64,000 nucleotides of DNA from Salinicola endophyticus (GTDB lineage: Bacteria; Pseudomonadota; Gammaproteobacteria; Pseudomonadales; Halomonadaceae), in contig NZ_CP159578.1 in NCBI RefSeq assembly GCF_040536835.1, forward strand, positions 3,968,001-4,032,000, given 5' to 3'. This document shows, piece by piece, positions 60,057-64,000 of this stretch (the stretch's first letter is position 1; the number at the start of each line of letters is the position of its first letter). A program made the translations under genes and the position numbers. The notes below the pieces were generated by a model. That model ran no database searches and was not told the DNA's origin. It saw nothing but the letters and a program-made list of their open reading frames with translations.

Positions 60057-61061
60057 TCAATGACGGATGCGCGGATTAATGACCCCATAGGCGAGATCGA
60101 CCAGCAGATTGACGATCATCACGATGAACGCGATCAGCACCAGACCGCCCTGCACCGAGGGGTAGTCGCGCCGCGAGATCGCATCGATCATCCACTTGCC
60201 GATGCCCGGCCACGAGAAGATCGTCTCGGTCAGGATCGCCCCGGCCAGCAGCAGCCCCACCTGCAGCCCGATCACCGTGACCACCGAGATCAGCGCATTG
60301 CGCAGGGTGTGCACCATGATCACGCGGTAGCTGGAGAGCCCCTTGGCCCGCGCCGTGCGCACGTAGTCCTCGCCCAGCACTTCGAGCATCGAGGAGCGGG
60401 TCTGGCGCGCGATCACCGCCAACGGAATGGTGCCGAGCACGATGGCGGGCAGGATCAGATGGTGCAGCGCGGAGAGGAAGGCGCCCCAGTCGCCGGCGAG
60501 CAGGGTGTCGATGGTCATGAAACCGGTGACCGGCTCGATGAAGTACATGAAGGAGATGCGCCCGGAGACCGGGGTCCAGCCGAGGGTGCCGGAGAAGAAC
60601 ATGATCAGCAAAAGGCCCCACCAGAAGATCGGCATCGAATAGCCGGTCAGGCTGATGCCGACCACGGTGTGGTCGAGCGTCTTGCCACGGCGGATCGCCG
60701 CCAGCACCCCGGCCGGCAGGCCGATGATCACGGCGAAGGCGAGCGCGAACAGCGACAGCTCCATGGTCGCCGGGAAGCGGCTGAAGAACTCGCCGACCAC
60801 CGGCGAGTGGGTGACCAGAGAGTTGCCCAGGTCACCGTGCAAGAGCCCCTTGAGGAACTCCCAGTACTGCACCGGCAGCGGCCGGTCGAAGCCGAACTGC
60901 GCCTGTAGCTGGGCGTAGCGCTCGGCGGAGATGCCGCGCTCGCCCGCCATCAGCAGGATCGGATCGCCCGGCAGCAGACGAATGAAGGCGAACGCCACGA
61001 TGGTGACGCCGATGAAGGTCGGCACCAGCTGCGCCAGCTTGACCAGAATGAACTTGAACAT
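60057..61061 (-). CDS. dppB: Dipeptide ABC transporter, permease DppB
   Basis: A 334-aa permease with six helices. The N-terminal signature VPTFIGVTIVAFAFIRLLPGDP and the EAA loop RTARAKGLSSYRVIMVHTLRN are typical. I start at MFKFILVK, as in E. coli DppB, although an ATG 7 codons earlier exists. Confidence 0.93.
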   Translation of the reverse strand: MFKFILVKLAQLVPTFIGVTIVAFAFIRLLPGDPILLMAGERGISAERYAQLQAQFGFDRPLPVQYWEFLKGLLHGDLGNSLVTHSPVVGEFFSRFPATMELSLFALAFAVIIGLPAGVLAAIRRGKTLDHTVVGISLTGYSMPIFWWGLLLIMFFSGTLGWTPVSGRISFMYFIEPVTGFMTIDTLLAGDWGAFLSALHHLILPAIVLGTIPLAVIARQTRSSMLEVLGEDYVRTARAKGLSSYRVIMVHTLRNALISVVTVIGLQVGLLLAGAILTETIFSWPGIGKWMIDAISRRDYPSVQGGLVLIAFIVMIVNLLVDLAYGVINPRIRH

Positions 61062-61135
61062 AGTGAGGGTCTGACTAGTCATGCGCGGGCACGGAGCAGC
61101 CGCCAGGCTGCCCCGTGCACCACGAAGGGAGGGAG

Positions 61136-62725
61136 TTACTCTTGGATATCGACGCCTTCGAAGCTATGCAGACCCAGCGGATTGATCACGTAGCCGGTGA
61201 CCTCCTTGCGGATCGGCATGAACACCGTCGAGTGGGCCAGGGTGTCCCACGGCGCCTGCTGCTTGAAGATCACCTGCGCCTTCTCGTAGAGCTTGGCGCG
61301 TTCGGCCTGATCGCTCAGCGTACGCGCCTGCTGGATCAGATCGTCGAACGGCTTGTAGCACCACTGCGAACGGTTGGCACCGCCGACACCGGCACAGCTC
61401 AACAGGGTCCCCATGAAGTTGTCCGGATCGCCGTTGTCACCGGTCCAGCCCAGGATCACCGCGCCCTTGCGGTCGACCGCGGAGGCGCGCTTGAGATACT
61501 CGCCCCACTCGTAGGTGACGATATTGACGTCGACCCCGACCTTGGCCAGATCCGCCTGCATCAGCTCGGCGGTGCGCCGCGCGTTGGGCATGTAGGGACG
61601 CTGGACCGGCATCGCCCAGATGTCCATCTTCAGGTTCTTGACCCCGGCGTCGGCGAGCATCTGCTTGGCCTTCTCGGGGTCGTAGGGGTCATCCTTGACG
61701 GCGTCGTTGTAGCTCCACATGGTCGGCGGAATCGGGTTCTTGGCCACTTCCCCCGCGCCCTGGAACACCGCGTCGATGATCGCCTGCTTGTTGATCGCCA
61801 TATTGAGCGCGCGGCGCACTTCCGGCTGGTCGAACGGCTTCTCCTGGGTGTTGTAGGCCAGATACGCCACGTTGAGTCCCGGCTCCTGCAGCACCTGGAT
61901 GGCGTCGTTCTGCTTCATCGCCTTGACGTCGGACGGGTTGGGGAACGGCATCACCTGGCACTCGCCGGCCATCAGCTTCTGGTAGCGCACCTGGGCATCC
62001 GGGGTGATGGCGAAGACCAGATTGTCGATCGGCTGCTTGCCGCGGAAGTAGTCCGGGTTGGCCTGATAGCGGATCGCCGCGTCTTCACGATAAGCGACGA
62101 ACTGGAACGGGCCGGTACCGATCGGCTGCTGGTTGGCCTGCTGCGGCTTGCCCTCGTCGATCAGCTGCTGTTCGTACTCCTGGGAGTGGATCGACGCGAA
62201 GGGCATCGCCAGGTTGGCCAGGAACGGCGCATTGGGCTCGGTCAGCACGAACTTGACGGTGTGCTCGTCGACCTTCTCGATCGACTTGATCAGCTCACCC
62301 ATCGACATCGCGTTGAAGTACTCGAAGTTGCCGTTGGCGAGCTTGTAGTAGGGGTTGCCCTTGTCCATCTGGCGCTCGAAGCTCCAGATGACGTCGTCGG
62401 CGTTGAGCGGCCGGCTGGGGGTGAAGAAGTCGGTGGTCTGGAACTTGACGTCATCGCGCAGGTGGAAGGTCACGCTCAGGCCATCGTCGGAGACTTCCCA
62501 GCTCTTGGCGATGGCCGGCTCCAGCTCGGTGGTGCCCGGCTTGAACTGCACCAGCATGTTGAACACCGTCTCGCTGGTCGCATCGAAGGTGGTGCTGGTG
62601 GTGTAGATCGCGGGGTCGAAGCCCTCCGGCGAGCCTTCGGAGCAGTAGACCAGCGTCTTGGCCATGACCGGGGTCGCGCCCATCATCATGGCCGCCACAC
62701 CGGCGGCCAGCAGCGTCTTTTTCAT
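61136..62725 (-). CDS. dppA: Dipeptide ABC transporter, binding protein
   Basis: A 529-aa periplasmic solute-binding protein with a signal peptide ending VMAKT. LVYCSEGSPEGFDPAIYTT and the RCD/Trp-rich substrate loop DLGW-type sequences (ILGWTGDNGDPDNFM) are typical of DppA. It may bind dipeptides or haem. AGGAG precedes the ATG. It is the first gene of dppABCDF. Confidence 0.93.
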   Translation of the reverse strand: MKKTLLAAGVAAMMMGATPVMAKTLVYCSEGSPEGFDPAIYTTSTTFDATSETVFNMLVQFKPGTTELEPAIAKSWEVSDDGLSVTFHLRDDVKFQTTDFFTPSRPLNADDVIWSFERQMDKGNPYYKLANGNFEYFNAMSMGELIKSIEKVDEHTVKFVLTEPNAPFLANLAMPFASIHSQEYEQQLIDEGKPQQANQQPIGTGPFQFVAYREDAAIRYQANPDYFRGKQPIDNLVFAITPDAQVRYQKLMAGECQVMPFPNPSDVKAMKQNDAIQVLQEPGLNVAYLAYNTQEKPFDQPEVRRALNMAINKQAIIDAVFQGAGEVAKNPIPPTMWSYNDAVKDDPYDPEKAKQMLADAGVKNLKMDIWAMPVQRPYMPNARRTAELMQADLAKVGVDVNIVTYEWGEYLKRASAVDRKGAVILGWTGDNGDPDNFMGTLLSCAGVGGANRSQWCYKPFDDLIQQARTLSDQAERAKLYEKAQVIFKQQAPWDTLAHSTVFMPIRKEVTGYVINPLGLHSFEGVDIQE

Positions 62726-63119
62726 TGGAGATTCTCCTGCACAGCGGTCGCTGTCATTGTCTTTGTCGGCTTGTGGCCGTTTATCGTTGTCGCCTTGCCC
62801 GCTGACGGCTCGGCCCAGCGGGCAGTCGCCTGAGGTTAGTTCGTCGGTTAGCGTTTAATCAATTGTCCGATAGCGTGAGACATGGTGCTTGCGCTAACGG
62901 CGCAATATGGTTATAGCCCAAAACTCTAAGCGCGCCGTCTCGACAAGCCGCCTCAACGCGCCGCCTGCCCCGCGGCCTGGGTGGCGAGGAACGTCGGGGG
63001 CTGCGCGGCCACGGCCAGCATACCGATCAACGTTCCCGTTTAGCCGGTCAATTCAAGCGAGCAGGTAGCGCAGGGGAAAACGAGAGCATTACCGGAGGGA
63101 GGGGTAGGGAAGCAGAGCG
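62726..63119. other. Spacer upstream of dppA
   Basis: The spacer holds the dppA promoter region and no confident ORF. It includes A/T-rich stretches at 62850-62930 on either side of GCGCTAACGGCGC, but I could not fix a promoter. Confidence 0.4.
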
Positions 63120-63145
63120 CTGGCGCCGGGAGGCTCCGGCGCCAG
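63120..63145 (-). terminator. Hairpin terminating the GH105-type gene
   Basis: CTGGCGCCGG and CCGGCGCCAG form a 10-bp perfect stem, 4 bp after the stop on the minus strand. Confidence 0.7.
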
Positions 63146-63149
63146 CCAT

Positions 63150-64000
63150 TCAGTGCTCTAGCGCCTCGACCAGGCACAGCAGCGCCATGGACTGGCCGTA
63201 GGCGGTGGGATGGAGGGGAATCTCGCGATAGAAATCGAGCGTATGGCCCATGCGCGTGCCATAGGAGACGTTCGCCAGTTGGCCATCCGCGCCGATGTTC
63301 GAGACCACCGCCGCCAGCGCCCGCTGCCCGGCCTGTGCCCAGCGCGCATTGCCGTAGCCCAGCCTCGCGCCTTTCAAGAAGGCATAGCCGAATGCCGCAG
63401 TAGCAGACATCTCTTCGTAGGCGGTGGGGTCGTCGATCAACGTGCGCCAGGCGCCGCTGGGGCACTGGTAGTCGATCAGGGTCTCCATCTGCGCGCGCAG
63501 CACCCAAGTGAAGTAGCGCTCGAGAGCCGGCGGCAGGTCGGCCATGTCGAGAAAATCCAGCAGACCGGCGGAGATCCACGAGTTGCCGCGGGCCCAGCGG
63601 GCACGTGCGAAGTTGTGATGACCATCGAAGGTCCAACCATGGAACCACAGCCCGCTCTCGCGCTCGCTCAGATAGTGGGTGTGCAACAAGAACTGCAGGT
63701 TGGCCTCTTCGACCAGCGCCTCGCGTCCGGCGGCACGGCCGTAGTGCGCCAGGAACAGCGCGACCATGAACAGGGTATCGTCCCACAGCTCGTCATCATT
63801 GATCTTGTCCGAGACATCGTGCTGGAAGCCGCCGCTACGGGTACGCGGCAGTGTCGCCATGAGCTGGTCCGCCCAACCATCCAGCACCGCCTTCCAGCGC
63901 GCCTCGCGGGTCTCGGCCCAGAGCACCGACAGCGCCAGCATGGGTGCCGTGGTATTGACATTGAGCGGCGGCAGCCCGCGCTCGAGCTGGCGCTCGTACC
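63150..64000 (-). CDS. GH105/88-type unsaturated glycosidase, partial
   Basis: The C-terminal 282 codons of a gene whose start is outside the window. An in-frame methionine at 63941 is internal, because the reading frame upstream of it (YERQL...NVNTTAPM) is clearly coding. The region DDTLFMVALFLAHYG, GLWFHGWTFDGHHNFARARWARGNSW and GYAFLKGARLGYG match the six-hairpin GH105 family (YteR/YesR-like), which hydrates and cleaves unsaturated uronyl residues from pectin-derived oligosaccharides. The catalytic Asp is probably in the DDELWDDTLF segment. Context upstream is not available. Confidence 0.82.
   Translation of the reverse strand, partial: YERQLERGLPPLNVNTTAPMLALSVLWAETREARWKAVLDGWADQLMATLPRTRSGGFQHDVSDKINDDELWDDTLFMVALFLAHYGRAAGREALVEEANLQFLLHTHYLSERESGLWFHGWTFDGHHNFARARWARGNSWISAGLLDFLDMADLPPALERYFTWVLRAQMETLIDYQCPSGAWRTLIDDPTAYEEMSATAAFGYAFLKGARLGYGNARWAQAGQRALAAVVSNIGADGQLANVSYGTRMGHTLDFYREIPLHPTAYGQSMALLCLVEALEH

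Overview
The window is GC-rich, gene-dense chromosomal DNA of a gammaproteobacterium. The proteins (quinone-linked malate dehydrogenase, class Ib ribonucleotide reductase, choline sulfatase, UgpBAEC, DppABCDF, MntP with its leader, ArfA) and the general style fit a Halomonadaceae member (Halomonas/Salinicola-like). That placement is inferred from protein resemblance and from the osmolyte-related gene; no rRNA is present to settle it. I see no tRNA, rRNA, IS element, phage or CRISPR array.

Layout. 1-5.7 kb: small proteins, a DUF1232 protein, an NCS2 nucleobase permease, a TauE/SafE permease, a ChaC-type glutathione-degrading enzyme, a thioredoxin-like protein with a gamma-carbonic anhydrase, and a 57-aa secreted peptide. 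5.9-14.3 kb: mqo, a class C beta-lactamase, then several regulator/transport pairs: MocR with an AhpD-like protein beside a decayed GNAT fragment, XRE-cupin with an RhtA-like exporter, and AraC with an internally deleted LysE exporter. 14.4-19.4 kb: a 50-aa ArfA-like ribosome-rescue protein not called by ordinary ORF length cut-offs, mntP under a yybP-ykoY Mn2+ riboswitch, a DUF533 protein with TPAEA repeats, a sensorless chemoreceptor, a Nudix hydrolase and a Spy-like periplasmic protein. 19.6-23.8 kb: the nrdHIEF operon, with an NrdR-like box on its promoter and a Fur box on the nrdH start codon. 24-37.5 kb: short-form 6-phosphogluconate dehydrogenase, UbiH/UbiM-type hydroxylase, LysR/TDT exporter pair, a gamma-glutamyltransferase overlapping a GhrA-like reductase, a NagD-type phosphatase, HemY-type protoporphyrinogen oxidase, an arylsulfotransferase and the ABC-F protein YbiT.

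37.6-47.8 kb is catabolic: choline sulfatase, then a D-glucarate route (kdgD, gudD and alpha-ketoglutarate semialdehyde dehydrogenase, giving 2-oxoglutarate), followed by a divergent Lrp-type regulator with ACC deaminase and an amidase. 48-51.2 kb holds a metal-dependent hydrolase and SLC13/MatC-like permease opposite a GntR-UTRA regulator; its substrate is unknown and it is the best candidate here for an uncharacterised pathway. 51.3-57 kb carries an SbmA-like transporter and the Pho-box-controlled ugpBAEC glycerol-3-phosphate importer. 57-62.7 kb is dppABCDF on the minus strand, and the window ends inside a GH105-type hydrolase.

Two dispersed intergenic repeat families occur twice each (about 395/26651 and 1053/32560). 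In both, arm pairing is kept although arm sequences differ between copies, which suggests structured DNA or RNA elements. No obviously new multi-gene defence or mobile system is visible; the stronger leads are regulatory sites, small genes, gene decay and these repeats.
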